Of a stretch of DNA of 64,000 nucleotides, positions 9,702 through 19,711 are shown piece by piece. Positions within the stretch are counted from its first letter, which is position 1; each line of letters begins with the position of its first letter. The stretch comes from Helicobacter aurati (GTDB taxonomy: Bacteria > Campylobacterota > Campylobacteria > Campylobacterales > Helicobacteraceae): assembly GCF_003364265.1 (NCBI RefSeq), contig NZ_NXLW01000003.1, positions 62,001 through 126,000 of the forward strand, read 5' to 3'. A model generated the notes under the pieces. The model saw nothing but the letters and a program-made list of their open reading frames with translations, did not search any database and was not told the origin of the DNA. The translations under genes and the position numbers were made by a program.

Positions 9702-10334
9702 ATGCAAGGCTTTATTTTACAAATCACGAAAAGCATTAAAGAAGATGTGCTAGTTAAACTTATCACAACAAAGCATTATTATACGCTTTATAGATTCTAT
9801 GGAGCAAGGCACAGCATCCTCTATGCAGGAAGAAATATTGACTTCGAAGTAGAATATCAAGGGATATACATTCCTAAGTTACGAAATATTTTTCACATTG
9901 CCAGAGAGTATGAGCAAGACCTAGAAAAAGTCTATATATGGCAGCAATTTTGCTCGCTTTTAGACAAGCACCTACAAGAGCCCAACAGCCACGAACCAAA
10001 AGAGATTCCCCCTTTCTATTACACTATGCTTGAAAACGGAGTAAGAAAACTCAAAAAGCAACAAGCAAAGCGGGTAGCGTGCTGCATGTATGCAGAGCTA
10101 TTAGAATTTGAAGGGCGACTTTATCAAAAAGAAAACTGCTTTATTTGTGATAATAAATTAGAAAAAAAAATAGCCATCACACGAGGATTCTTACTCGCTC
10201 ATCCTGCTTGTGTGCATTCTCCTGCTCTATTGGATAGAGATTCTGTTATGAAATTTTACGCAACAAAGAACCTCATTAATTTCAATAACGAAGAATGCGC
10301 CAATCTGTATCAAATAGTGCTAGAAGGCTTATAG
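9702..10334 (+). CDS. recO: Recombination mediator RecO (Campylobacterota type)
   Basis: A 210-residue protein with an N-terminal OB-fold-like half (MQGFILQITKSIKEDVLVKL) and a C-terminal half with CFIC...HPAC, matching the zinc-knuckle region of RecO. RecO loads RecA onto SSB-coated DNA with RecR. No good ribosome binding site precedes the ATG, which follows ubiE by 16 bases, so translational coupling is possible. The family is short and diverged in Helicobacter, hence moderate confidence. Confidence 0.75.
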   Translation: MQGFILQITKSIKEDVLVKLITTKHYYTLYRFYGARHSILYAGRNIDFEVEYQGIYIPKLRNIFHIAREYEQDLEKVYIWQQFCSLLDKHLQEPNSHEPKEIPPFYYTMLENGVRKLKKQQAKRVACCMYAELLEFEGRLYQKENCFICDNKLEKKIAITRGFLLAHPACVHSPALLDRDSVMKFYATKNLINFNNEECANLYQIVLEGL

Positions 10335-10550
10335 AAAATATGAAAGGGCTGGAAAAAAGGGAATAAAAGATATAGATTGAAATATATTCTCTGCTTAAAT
10401 GGGCTGAATGCTTGTAATTAGGAATTGTAATAAAAAGCCGTTTAATGCAAAACAACTTACAAGATTCTGTTGCTGCTTTCGGCAGCTTCTTACAACGATT
10501 GTCGCCATTGCAAGAATGATTCATTGTGAAGTGATCATTGTGCTGCAAAA

Positions 10551-11582
10551 TCACACAGCAATCGTACTATGAAAATGCTCAAGATTATAACTGCTTAGCT
10601 TTGCTCCATCCACTTCTCCATAAGCTTGCTGCAATGTGCTGACAAGAATAGAATCCAAAGTAATATCACGCAAATAGTTAAGCATAACCCAATTATTATC
10701 CCATTGTGTAAAACTATCCTGCATGATGGTTGCATAACGTTGTGTACTATGTTCAAGCATAGCATTCTTGTTTTGTAAAGCTTCCCTCGCTTTAATAGCC
10801 AATAAAGAATCATTGACAAGCCAAGCATTATTAACAAAAACGACACTTCTCGTATAAACTTTGGGCGTAGAATCATTAAGCGCGTAACGTCCGCTATCAA
10901 GACTAATACCAAAGCATTCAAAGCTCGGAATCCCCGCTTCACGGCAAAGAGCAACAAAAACAGAAGAGGCACTAAGATTCTCGCCTCGCAAAATCTCATT
11001 ACCATTTATATCTTTGATGCTGCGAATGCCTTGTATGTCCTGTCCATCTTGACTAGAAATATTACGCGTTACCCATGCAAAAAGCTTCTCTGCCTTTTGC
11101 CTATCACTTTGATAATCTGCAACAAGAGAATTGACAATGCCCGCTATTGTAGGGTTTGAACGGATATAACGATCTTGGGGCTGATAATCTGTAAAGTCTT
11201 TCAAATCAAGACTAGATTCCAAGAATTTGGCTTTCAAATTCAGTGTTGTTTTGAGGTGCTTTTCATTATCATTATGTCGCCAAACTGCATGCAAGATTGG
11301 AGTATTATTATCATTGCCTAAAGAATAATCATCATAATTTCCCTCTACTCTAAGGTTGTAAGGTGTTTGAAATCCGTTGCTCAATGCTAAAGGCAACCAA
11401 AGATTGAGCGTATTATGCGTCTCAAACCTGCTTTTATAAGTAAAAGAAAGAGAAAAATCTCTAATAGATTCTTCTCTCTTGTTATGCGCATGGGCAAAAA
11501 GCATATTTCCCATAGTCATTGCTCCTAGGCTTAAGGCACTGCCCTTTAGGAAAGAACGGCGATTAAGTTTCTGTGTATCCAT
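10551..11582 (-). CDS. Tat-exported transglutaminase-like protein
   Basis: A 343-residue protein with a classic twin-arginine signal (NRRSFLKGSALSLGA, residues 7-21) and export-type AHA residues near 30. It should fold in the cytoplasm and act in the periplasm. The middle-to-C-terminal part is a transglutaminase-like cysteine protease fold: SSVFVALCREAGIPS holds the nucleophile Cys, and NNAWLVND holds the W and D of the final motif. The His expected between them (usually HxW or HCR before the beta strand) is not evident; the position reads VYTRSVVFV. A good ribosome site, TAAGGAATA, precedes ATG 11582. The substrate is unknown. It lies directly downstream of katA on the same strand. Confidence 0.75.
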   Translation of the reverse strand: MDTQKLNRRSFLKGSALSLGAMTMGNMLFAHAHNKREESIRDFSLSFTYKSRFETHNTLNLWLPLALSNGFQTPYNLRVEGNYDDYSLGNDNNTPILHAVWRHNDNEKHLKTTLNLKAKFLESSLDLKDFTDYQPQDRYIRSNPTIAGIVNSLVADYQSDRQKAEKLFAWVTRNISSQDGQDIQGIRSIKDINGNEILRGENLSASSVFVALCREAGIPSFECFGISLDSGRYALNDSTPKVYTRSVVFVNNAWLVNDSLLAIKAREALQNKNAMLEHSTQRYATIMQDSFTQWDNNWVMLNYLRDITLDSILVSTLQQAYGEVDGAKLSSYNLEHFHSTIAV

Positions 11583-11636
11583 AAATATTCCTTATTCATT
11601 ATTGATTTCGCTCAACTAACTCTATTATCAATGTTT

Positions 11637-11652
11637 GCTAGATGAATCTAGC
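11637..11652. terminator. Short hairpin between katA and the transglutaminase-like gene
   Basis: GCTAGAT and ATCTAGC are 7-base arms separated by 2 bases. It lies 72 bases past the katA stop. No T-run follows, so termination is only a possibility. Confidence 0.3.
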
Positions 11653-11723
11653 TAAACTGATTCTATTGTCATAAAATAGAATCTCAAATCTCCAATGTAT
11701 TTGGCAATCTCAAAGGAAATCTT

Positions 11724-13172
11724 TTACTTTAACAACTCTGCAACTCTGTTGCCATAAGCTGGATCTGCCTTTTTAAAATGCCCTAACTGCACCTTAATAA
11801 TGCGGCTATCAATACCTTTCATAGTACCTGCAATAGTTTGGCAAAGTCTCTCTTTTTCCTCTGGTTTCATTAATCGATACAAATCTCCAGCTTGTGTATA
11901 GTAGTCATTGTCATCTTCTCGATAATCCCATTGCGCTAGTCTTGTTTCTTGTTCAAAGACATTAGGGTCTAAGATAGGCTCTTTAAGCTTCCAATCATCT
12001 TTATAGCCAGGGAGAATACTGGGGTTATAGTTACGCATGCTACCGTATGCTCCATTGGTCATAAAGCCATCTCTTACGGTGCTAGTAACAGGTACTTTTG
12101 GCGCATTAATAGGCAATTGATGGTGATTAGCACCCAAACGATAACGATGTGTATCGCCATAAGCAAATAGTCTACCTTGTAATAATCTATCAGGGCTAAA
12201 ACCAATTCCAGGGACAATGTTTGCAGGGGCAAAGGCAGCTTGCTCAACTTCTGCGAAATAATTTTCGGGATTACGATTAAGCGTCATAATACCAATTTCA
12301 ATCAAAGGATAATCTTTATGGCTCCAAATCTTTGTTACATCAAACGGATGGAATCTATAAGTTTTTGCATCACTCTCTGGCATTACCTGAATAGAAACTC
12401 TCCATCTAGGAAAATCTCTTCTTTCAATAGAATCAAATAAATCTCTTTGGTGAGAATCTGTATCTTTGGCACGTATTGCAGCAGCTTCTTCGTTTGTTAG
12501 ATTCTTAATGCCCTGTAAGGTATGAAAGTGGAATTTGACCCAAAAACGTTGATTCTTCGCATTAATAAGGCTAAATGTGTGGCTACCATACCCGTTCATG
12601 TGTCGATAACTCGCTGGAATACCCCTATCTCCCATAAGGTAAGTTACTTGATGTAAAGATTCTGGTGTTTGACTCCAAAAATCCCACCATGTCTCTGGAT
12701 CTTGTACACCTTTCTTTGGATCTCTTTTTTGACTATGAATAAAATCTGGGAATTTATAAGGATCTCGAATAAAAAATATAGGGGTATTGTTTCCTACTAA
12801 ATCCCAATTCCCTTCTTTAGTATAAAATTTCACTGCGAATCCTCTAGGATCGCGCACCGCATCTGCACTTCCGCGTTCTGGAGCCACTGTAGAAAATCTG
12901 ATAAACATAGGTGTTTTTGTGCCTTTAACAAAAACTTTTGCTTTCGAGTAGCGGCTAATATCGGCTGTTGCTTCAAAAACACCATGTGCACCACTACCGT
13001 GTGCATGCACAACTCGCTCTGGAATCCTTTCCCTGTCAAATGCCGCCAATTTCTCCAAATACCAAACATCTTGTAAAAGCAAAGGTCCTCTAGGTCCTAC
13101 GCTCATCACATTTTGGTTATCATAAACGGGTCTGCCTGTTGTTGTAGTTAATTGAACAAAATCTTGTGCCAT
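11724..13172 (-). CDS. katA: Catalase (monofunctional haem catalase)
   Basis: A 482-residue small-subunit haem catalase that dismutates hydrogen peroxide. The distal-site signature lies around [15 protein letters not shown] (about 54-68), and [17 protein letters not shown] is typical. The proximal haem ligand signature is [14 protein letters not shown] (about 340-353, Tyr ligand). No signal peptide is visible, as for H. pylori KatA. A good ribosome site (AAAGGATATAT) precedes ATG 13172. An AT-rich inverted repeat upstream may be a peroxide-regulator site. Confidence 0.98.
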   Translation of the reverse strand: MAQDFVQLTTTTGRPVYDNQNVMSVGPRGPLLLQDVWYLEKLAAFDRERIPERVVHAHGSGAHGVFEATADISRYSKAKVFVKGTKTPMFIRFSTVAPERGSADAVRDPRGFAVKFYTKEGNWDLVGNNTPIFFIRDPYKFPDFIHSQKRDPKKGVQDPETWWDFWSQTPESLHQVTYLMGDRGIPASYRHMNGYGSHTFSLINAKNQRFWVKFHFHTLQGIKNLTNEEAAAIRAKDTDSHQRDLFDSIERRDFPRWRVSIQVMPESDAKTYRFHPFDVTKIWSHKDYPLIEIGIMTLNRNPENYFAEVEQAAFAPANIVPGIGFSPDRLLQGRLFAYGDTHRYRLGANHHQLPINAPKVPVTSTVRDGFMTNGAYGSMRNYNPSILPGYKDDWKLKEPILDPNVFEQETRLAQWDYREDDNDYYTQAGDLYRLMKPEEKERLCQTIAGTMKGIDSRIIKVQLGHFKKADPAYGNRVAELLK

Positions 13173-13779
13173 ATATATCCTTTATAGTAAAATGAACTTA
13201 ATTATACGAGGTAAATGATTAATGAAAAATACAAATAATAAAAAATATCAAGAAGCTAAATTTACTTTATAATACCAAATCCTAAGTATCAGATTATAAA
13301 ATATACATTTTGTTCCGAATAAAAGCACTTATAAATGTAATAAATATACAATGAAAAATAATTTTTGTTTATATCTTTGTATAGGATATTTATTATACTT
13401 AAATAAAAAATATTAAGACATCGGGTAGAAAAAAGTTACAAAAGTTTAAAAACAAGGGGAAATTATGAATATTATGTAGCATATTTCATGAACCTCATTT
13501 ACCAGAAACCAATGGCACACAAAAAATAGAAATGCTCTGCTATGTTCCCATCCTGAAGCGTTGTTTCTATTTCCTATTGCATAGGGCTAGCAAAAGAGGC
13601 AAACAAATTATAATGATTTCTACTTAAATTCCACTTAAATCTCTCCATTCATCAAGAAGAAGATTTGCCACAATAAAAAGCTCTTCTATTAAAACAATTA
13701 ATCAAAAGCCAAAGATTCCTTACTGCTGTATTTCGTCTTTTTATAGTAGAATCCTTAAATTATTGTAAAGAGGATTAAT
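13173..13779. other. 607-base intergenic region between divergent katA and tatD
   Basis: I see no gene of meaningful length. It contains an AT-rich dyad near katA (separate entry) and a four-codon micro-ORF after AAGGGGAAATT at about 13465. Its right half (13500-13740) has mixed composition, as if derived from a decayed gene, but stops occur in all plus-strand frames. The final bases hold the tatD ribosome site (AAGAGGATT). Confidence 0.5.
13266..13300. promoter_or_regulatory. Dyad upstream of katA, possible PerR/Fur-like site
   Basis: TTTATAAT at 13266-13273 is the exact reverse complement of ATTATAAA at 13293-13300. Half-sites of TTATAAT type resemble PerR/Fur boxes in Campylobacterota, where catalase is commonly PerR- or Fur-controlled. 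The 19-base spacer is longer than a classical box. Confidence 0.3.
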
Positions 13780-14775
13780 ATGAATGCAATGATTGACACA
13801 CATATTCATTTAGATTCTAAAGATTTTCACAATGATTTAGAACAGGTTATCACAGAATCTCAAAATGCCCATGTAAGCCACTTTCTTATACCGGGCGCAT
13901 CGCTTGAAACATTGCAAAAAGCAATAGACATTGCAGCAAATTATCCAAAAATATTTCTTGCCGCAGGTATTCATCCTTATCATACTGATGAAATGATTTT
14001 ACGCATAAAAGTGCAAAATCTCTCATATCTGCTTTCTCTTTTTACCCATACAAATGAAAAAGACAAAGGGGTATCTTTAGAATGTTTTGTTGATTCTCTC
14101 TTAGAATCTTGGGCACAATGGATAGAGCTTATGGATTCGCATGCGATAATTTGGCAGCAAGATTGTCTTAGGCAATTTGAGAGAATGTTTAAATTAGAAT
14201 CATGTAAAGCTGTCGGGGAATGCGGGCTAGATTTCTTCCGATTAAACGTGAATGATTTAAGTTTAGAACAAATCGCTCTTGAAGTTCTCTTGCAATTCTT
14301 ATGCTTTTGCAAACAAATTACATTTGCATTACAGAATAATCTACCGCTTATCTTGCATGTCCGTGATAGCAAGCAGCATTTCGCGGCTAGCCTTTGCACA
14401 CTAAAGATTCTGCAATTCTACAAAGACAAAGCAAAGTCTCTTTATGGTACACAATTACGAGGAGTGTTTCATTGTTATAATGCCCATGATAGCCTATTAA
14501 CAATGAGTGAATATTTTTACTATGGAATTGGTGGAATCATCACATTCAAGAATGCAAAAGAAATTGCAGAAATCCTACCAAGTATTCCACTAGAAAGAAT
14601 CCTGCTTGAAACTGATGCGCCCTATCTAGCACCAACACCACATCGTGGCAAACGCAACGAATCGAAGTTTTTACCACTAATTGTAGACAAAATAAGCGAA
14701 ATCCTAGCTATACCCGCAAATGAAATCCAAGCTCTGACAACTAATAACGCGAAGAAACTTTTCGCATTGCAATAA
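13780..14775 (+). CDS. tatD: TatD-family metal-dependent deoxyribonuclease
   Basis: A 331-residue hydrolase of the TatD amidohydrolase fold. Metal ligands are visible in order: DTHIHLD (residues 6-12), GECGLDFF (about 147), LHVRDS (about 193), FHCYNA (about 230) and the closing ETDAPYLAP (about 283). It is longer than the usual 255-265 residues because of an insertion between GIHPYH and the GECGLD box (about 75-140). Family members act as 3'-5' DNA exonucleases. It stands alone, convergent with the GAPDH gene. Confidence 0.9.
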   Translation: MNAMIDTHIHLDSKDFHNDLEQVITESQNAHVSHFLIPGASLETLQKAIDIAANYPKIFLAAGIHPYHTDEMILRIKVQNLSYLLSLFTHTNEKDKGVSLECFVDSLLESWAQWIELMDSHAIIWQQDCLRQFERMFKLESCKAVGECGLDFFRLNVNDLSLEQIALEVLLQFLCFCKQITFALQNNLPLILHVRDSKQHFAASLCTLKILQFYKDKAKSLYGTQLRGVFHCYNAHDSLLTMSEYFYYGIGGIITFKNAKEIAEILPSIPLERILLETDAPYLAPTPHRGKRNESKFLPLIVDKISEILAIPANEIQALTTNNAKKLFALQ

Positions 14776-14824
14776 TAACCTAAATAACTTTTAGAATCTC
14801 GCAAACGAAATAAATGTACAAAAA

Positions 14825-15847
14825 CTAGTCAAATGTGTCAATAAGCTCTGCCATATCCAAAATCCTATTCGCATAGCCCGTTTCATTGTCATACCACGAC
14901 ATGAGTTTCACAAGCTTGCCAATCTTAATGCTTAAATCCTGTGCAATAACGCTACTATAAGAACTACCCAAAAAATCACTGCTGACTCTCTCTTTAGTGT
15001 CAAGGCTAAGAATCCCCGCCATAGAATCTTTAGCATAGGATTCTAAAAGTTGATGCAAAGAATCTAAGCTTACTTCTTCTCTAATGTAAAAGGATAAATC
15101 AGCCATTGACACATCTGCAACGGGAACTCTCAAGCTCTGCCCATGTATTTTACCTTCCATGTTGGGAAGTACTCTTTTTAATCCAAGCGCGGCTCCTGTG
15201 CTTGTTGGAATAATATTATTAGGCGCGGAACGTGAACGTCTTTTCTCAAATCGATGAGCATTATCAAGAAGATTCTGATCGTTTGTATAGCTATGAATTG
15301 TAGTCATCACGGCATGCTCTATGCAATAGTGCTTATCAAGAATATAACAAATAGGCGCAATGCAATTAGTTGTGCAAGAAGCGTTAGAAATAATTTTTTC
15401 GCCTTTATAATCATGCGCATTTACTCCGAGCACAAAAGTCGGCATATTGTCTCGAGCCGGTGCAGAGAGAATAACCTTTTTTGCCCCATTAGTAAGGTAA
15501 TGAGTGAGTGTGTCAGAATCCAAAAACTTACCACTAGATTCTATCATCACATCGACATCGCTACAATCAATATGCTGTGTGTTAGCAAAATTACTAACTC
15601 GGATTAGCGGCTGTGTTTGATAGGCTTCATTTATAGAAAGAAAACGTAGCACCTGTTCCCCATTATTGTCTACCATTACACATTCATAATTAAGCAAATT
15701 TCCATGCGTAGTGTCAAAATTAATGAGATAACAAAGAATATCCCATTTCGCAATATCATTAAGAATTTTGATTGTATGTCCTCTTTGTAACGCTAAACGT
15801 AAGATTGTACGACCCATTCTACCTAAGCCATTGATTCCTAATGTCAT
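14825..15847 (-). CDS. gap: Glyceraldehyde-3-phosphate dehydrogenase
   Basis: A 340-residue enzyme. NAD(P) binding is at INGLGRMGRTILRLAL (about 5-20), the catalytic Cys is in SNASCTTNC (about 155-163), the substrate loop is near PTSTGAALGL, and the C-terminal signature is WYDNETGYANR. It catalyses the reversible oxidation of glyceraldehyde-3-phosphate. Position 2 onwards starts directly with the Rossmann strand, supporting ATG 15847. It is divergent from the Pnkp-like gene with only 86 bases between starts. Confidence 0.97.
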   Translation of the reverse strand: MTLGINGLGRMGRTILRLALQRGHTIKILNDIAKWDILCYLINFDTTHGNLLNYECVMVDNNGEQVLRFLSINEAYQTQPLIRVSNFANTQHIDCSDVDVMIESSGKFLDSDTLTHYLTNGAKKVILSAPARDNMPTFVLGVNAHDYKGEKIISNASCTTNCIAPICYILDKHYCIEHAVMTTIHSYTNDQNLLDNAHRFEKRRSRSAPNNIIPTSTGAALGLKRVLPNMEGKIHGQSLRVPVADVSMADLSFYIREEVSLDSLHQLLESYAKDSMAGILSLDTKERVSSDFLGSSYSSVIAQDLSIKIGKLVKLMSWYDNETGYANRILDMAELIDTFD

Positions 15848-15933
15848 GTCCTAATCCAAGCTAAAAATTGCGCTAAGGTATTATATACCAAAATTTGCTA
15901 GAATATCTAGGATTTACATTAAAAGGAGAGCCA

Positions 15934-18201
15934 GTGAGATATCTACTACTTACGCGTGGAATGCCGCTTTGTGGGAAAACCACATGGATACAGCAAAACA
16001 ACCTGCAAGAATATACATTAGATACTAAAACACTTGCTTATCTTTTCCAATCTCCCAAACTTGACGTTCACGGAAACCACTATTTCTACCACCATAAACT
16101 CTATTTTACTATGCTGTATGAAGCACTCAAATCACGTATGGCAAATGGGGATTTTATCATTATAGAAGATTCACACATTGCACATTCTTACTTTAGTAAT
16201 TATCAAGAGCTAGCCAAAATATATGCTTATACAATCGTGATTGTGGACTTTAGCGACGTTCCTTTAGAGGAAATTCTCAAGAGAGCGCAGCAAATAACAC
16301 AAAGTCAAACATTGCAACACAGGCACTATACCCACGAGGAAATTATGGCTCTTTATCAAGAACTGCAACAAACACAGATTCCTATTCCTAGTCAAGTCAT
16401 TAAGCCTCAAGAGATTGATTCGTTTCTTCGTATAACGCCTTATAATTTAAATGGTTATAAAAAGATTTATCATATTGGAGATATTCACGGCTGTTTTCGG
16501 ATATTGCAAAAACACCTAGCGACAATACAAGATGACTGTTTCTATATTTTTTTAGGAGATTATATTGATAGGGGATTGCAGAATTACGAAGTGCTGAAAT
16601 TTCTGACTAGCATTATGCACAATAAAAATGTATGTCTTTTGGAGGGCAATCATGAGAAATGGTTATGGCACTGGGCAAATCATAAAGAAATACATTCACG
16701 AGAATTTCGATTAAATACACAAAAAGAACTCGAACAAAAAGGGTTTTCAAAACGAGAAGCAAAACTATTCTACAACAAACTCGTACCATATTTCTATTAT
16801 AGATTCCATGATAAATATGTTCTTTGTACACATGGTGGACTCTCTAATATTCCACAGCGCTTTCGTTTATTGAGCGCGTCAGAATGTATTTATGGTGTTG
16901 GCAACTATACAGAAAATATCATTGTTGCCAATGCGTTTAGCAACAATACAGATTCGAATCATTATCAAATCTTTGGACACAGAAACAAAGAAGATTTGCC
17001 ATTGAATTTAGCCCCGCGTAATTATCTCTTAGAGGGAAGGATAGAATTTGGTGGATTTCTGCGCACGCTTGAACTTAACCAACAAGGATTTCATGACACG
17101 AGCATACGCAACACTCTTTTTATCACAAATCAAGAAAAACAACAAAGAGAAATGATTCAAAAAGACTTTGAATATATGCAAAGAAATAACTTGGCACAGA
17201 ATCTCGACTATCAATCCTTTGTTGCCTATCGCAAACCATCAACAAAAGCAAAACCTTGTACATTTTACCCTTATGTCATCGATACCAACTTATGGAGGAT
17301 TGTTGCGCGCGGCATTGCAAACGATACTTATCATTCTTTCACTACTTTACAAAATAAAAATGCTCAAATAGATTATCCGCTCACAATTTACGCCACTACA
17401 ATGGGAGAAACACATCTCATAAGTTATTACAACGAGAAATTTTATTTCATAACAATGAACGATAAGCCATCTATCACACAGAAGATTCCACAAGGCATAC
17501 AATTAGACACATCTTGCGCGCAAGAAATCATTACATTGCTACAAAATACGCTCAAAACACCATCTTTCTCCTTGCAAATACAAAGACATCTGCGAGGATG
17601 GACTTTAACTAATATTTTTGCTAATTCCTTTGAATCTCATGAGCTCAATTATCCAACATTAGACAAAGTAGCAAAGCTCTTAAACATTCATAGCATAACG
17701 CCCATAATTACTATCCAATCTCAAGAAATGCTACAAGAAATATTGCCAATATTCTATCAGCAACAAACCCATACTAATCATTTCTTATTAGAGACTTGCA
17801 TAGCAGACCTCACTAATAATGACTGCCAAGAGTCAACGCAGATTGCAACCTTGCCTGATACATTCAAACAAGATTCAAAAGTATTAGAATCGTTACAAAA
17901 TTTCTCTTGTTTAATCAAACAAAAATCATTTTTATTCTGTAATATATTTGCATACGATAGCAAGAATAATTTTTATGAATGTCGTTCATTTATCACACAG
18001 GAATATCGAGTAATGGAACATATTGTCAAAATTTGGTCGCTACAAAACACAATCTCACGGCTGCAATGGATAAACACAGACTTGCGGGAAATATTCTATA
18101 TATGGTTTATAGCGCAACGAGAAATACAACATTCTCTATTACAAATGCCATTTAATGATATTTGGAATCTTTTCTTGCTTTTTCTTTGGAAAGCAAAATA
18201 A
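15934..18201 (+). CDS. Pnkp-like RNA repair protein: kinase, metallophosphatase, degenerate ligase
   Basis: A 755-residue protein with three regions in the order of bacterial Pnkp (Clostridium thermocellum type). Residues 1-165 are a P-loop polynucleotide kinase-like domain (GMPLCGKTTW, 9-18). Residues 175-360 are a calcineurin-like phosphatase with full metal motifs: GDIHG (182-186), GDYIDRG (208-214), GNHE (238-241), THGG (299-302) and FGHRN (347-351). Residues about 440-755 resemble an RNA-ligase nucleotidyltransferase (ARGIANDTYHSF, then TTMGETHLISYY), but the catalytic Lys of K-x-D/H-G is not there. GTG 15934 is chosen because AAAAGGAG lies at the right spacing and the P-loop then begins near residue 9; an in-frame TTG at 15895 lacks this. 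No Hen1 partner is adjacent. Expected role: end-healing of broken RNA; sealing is doubtful. Confidence 0.8.
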   Translation: MRYLLLTRGMPLCGKTTWIQQNNLQEYTLDTKTLAYLFQSPKLDVHGNHYFYHHKLYFTMLYEALKSRMANGDFIIIEDSHIAHSYFSNYQELAKIYAYTIVIVDFSDVPLEEILKRAQQITQSQTLQHRHYTHEEIMALYQELQQTQIPIPSQVIKPQEIDSFLRITPYNLNGYKKIYHIGDIHGCFRILQKHLATIQDDCFYIFLGDYIDRGLQNYEVLKFLTSIMHNKNVCLLEGNHEKWLWHWANHKEIHSREFRLNTQKELEQKGFSKREAKLFYNKLVPYFYYRFHDKYVLCTHGGLSNIPQRFRLLSASECIYGVGNYTENIIVANAFSNNTDSNHYQIFGHRNKEDLPLNLAPRNYLLEGRIEFGGFLRTLELNQQGFHDTSIRNTLFITNQEKQQREMIQKDFEYMQRNNLAQNLDYQSFVAYRKPSTKAKPCTFYPYVIDTNLWRIVARGIANDTYHSFTTLQNKNAQIDYPLTIYATTMGETHLISYYNEKFYFITMNDKPSITQKIPQGIQLDTSCAQEIITLLQNTLKTPSFSLQIQRHLRGWTLTNIFANSFESHELNYPTLDKVAKLLNIHSITPIITIQSQEMLQEILPIFYQQQTHTNHFLLETCIADLTNNDCQESTQIATLPDTFKQDSKVLESLQNFSCLIKQKSFLFCNIFAYDSKNNFYECRSFITQEYRVMEHIVKIWSLQNTISRLQWINTDLREIFYIWFIAQREIQHSLLQMPFNDIWNLFLLFLWKAK

Positions 18202-18265
18202 TTGGATTAATCAAACGGTTACGTTTGTGTATTACAATAATTATGTTAATTAGTAAGGAGCTATT

Positions 18266-19702
18266 GTGTTAAGCGTCTTAAGATTTCTTTATAAATATCT
18301 TTGGAAAACATTGCGAAATGGAATTTTCATAATTATTATAAGCCTCCCTGGTTTCGCACAAACTTTAGAAATACAAGATGTGATTAAAGCCATTGAGCAA
18401 AATTCCCTAGAACTTATAGAAAATAAAGCGCAATTTGAGAGTTTGCTAGCAGAAGGGAGATCTAATCTAGCATGGCAATATCCCTTTATTGAAGCCAACG
18501 GAGAAACAACCAAAACAAATGGTGAGCATGCTGGAGAATGGAGTGCTATTGTGTTTGTTAAACCCAAATTCTGGTGGGTAAACACTCTATTAAGAACAAG
18601 TCTTGATAATAAAAACAAAGAATATCAAAGTATGCACAAACTACTTCGCAATATTAGTTTTATTGAAATAAAAAGAATCTATCTCACTTATATCGCCACA
18701 AAAGAAAAATATAAGTACCATCTTAAAAGAGAAGCAAACTTTCTACAACTTCTAAACATTGCCAGAAAAAGACTGGTAGGGGGCAGTGTTAGTCGCAAAG
18801 ACTTCACAAACTTCGAATCTGCTTATACAGATTCTCTATTGACTACTATCGCTGTACGCAATGAGCTTTTAGAGCTACAAAAATCTCTTTTTATAATATT
18901 AGGCTTAGATAAAAAAGATTTCATATCGCAAGTAGAACAAAATTCTCAAACTTTGCCACAACCCACAAATATACTAAGCACAAATGATTCTAATGATTCT
19001 TTAGCACAGGCTCAATCTGAAGAAGAGGCAGGCTATGGCTTGACTACACAACAATTAACTACCGATCATTTATCGCAGGATCCGCATTCCAATCCTATTA
19101 TAAACACTGATATTAGAATCGCCAACCTTCATTTTGCTTACATAGAGCCTGATATAGATTTGTCTGCGGAAAAACTGCAAAATTCCCTTTACACAGAGAT
19201 TCTAGACTTGCAAGCAAAACAACATCAATCAATGAGTAAATATGAAGCAAGAAATCATTGGGATACTTTGGAACTCGGCGCAGGAGTGAAATACTCACTC
19301 TCTTCTTATAATCCAACTCTGCAAGTCTCCATCCCTCTGCCTGTTACAAGAAAACAATCATACTTAAAGGCAAAATACATGTCTTTAGAATCTGGTGCAC
19401 TTGCAAAGCAGGCCATTACAAAAAAGCAAATCGCCATTAAAGTCAAAGCCTATATTCAAGAATTAGCTCTGCAAAGAGAATATATTAATATCGCAGAGAG
19501 AAATACACAGGTAAAACGCCACCTAGCAGAGCTCAATCGTCTGGGCTATGAATCCCAACAAGTAACACTCTTTGAATATGTTACTCAAGAAAATGCTTTT
19601 GTAGATTCTCAAATTGCATTAGTAAATGCACAAATTAAATACATTGATTTAGTGGCACTTTTGGAACACACATTAGGAGAAAGTTTTACAAAAATAAACT
19701 AA
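18266..19702 (+). CDS. cznC: Outer membrane factor of RND metal efflux (CznC/CusC-like)
   Basis: A 478-residue TolC-family channel protein, first of three efflux genes. It has an N-terminal membrane-insertion/signal segment (about 10-32) and then long helical repeats; the usual duplicated OEP pattern begins at SLELIENKAQFESLLAEG. A low-complexity, polar stretch (about 230-285) interrupts the two repeats. It starts at GTG 18266 after TAAGGAGCTATT. The next gene begins 9 bases after its stop, so they form one operon. The symbol follows the H. pylori CznCBA system; metal specificity is not visible in the sequence. Confidence 0.8.
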   Translation: MLSVLRFLYKYLWKTLRNGIFIIIISLPGFAQTLEIQDVIKAIEQNSLELIENKAQFESLLAEGRSNLAWQYPFIEANGETTKTNGEHAGEWSAIVFVKPKFWWVNTLLRTSLDNKNKEYQSMHKLLRNISFIEIKRIYLTYIATKEKYKYHLKREANFLQLLNIARKRLVGGSVSRKDFTNFESAYTDSLLTTIAVRNELLELQKSLFIILGLDKKDFISQVEQNSQTLPQPTNILSTNDSNDSLAQAQSEEEAGYGLTTQQLTTDHLSQDPHSNPIINTDIRIANLHFAYIEPDIDLSAEKLQNSLYTEILDLQAKQHQSMSKYEARNHWDTLELGAGVKYSLSSYNPTLQVSIPLPVTRKQSYLKAKYMSLESGALAKQAITKKQIAIKVKAYIQELALQREYINIAERNTQVKRHLAELNRLGYESQQVTLFEYVTQENAFVDSQIALVNAQIKYIDLVALLEHTLGESFTKIN

Positions 19703-19711
19703 AGGAATACA

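Noticed and set aside
10282-10554. Minus-strand frame of 90 codons after recO
   Set aside because: It overlaps the 3' end of recO antisense, has no ribosome site, and its sequence has no protein-like pattern.
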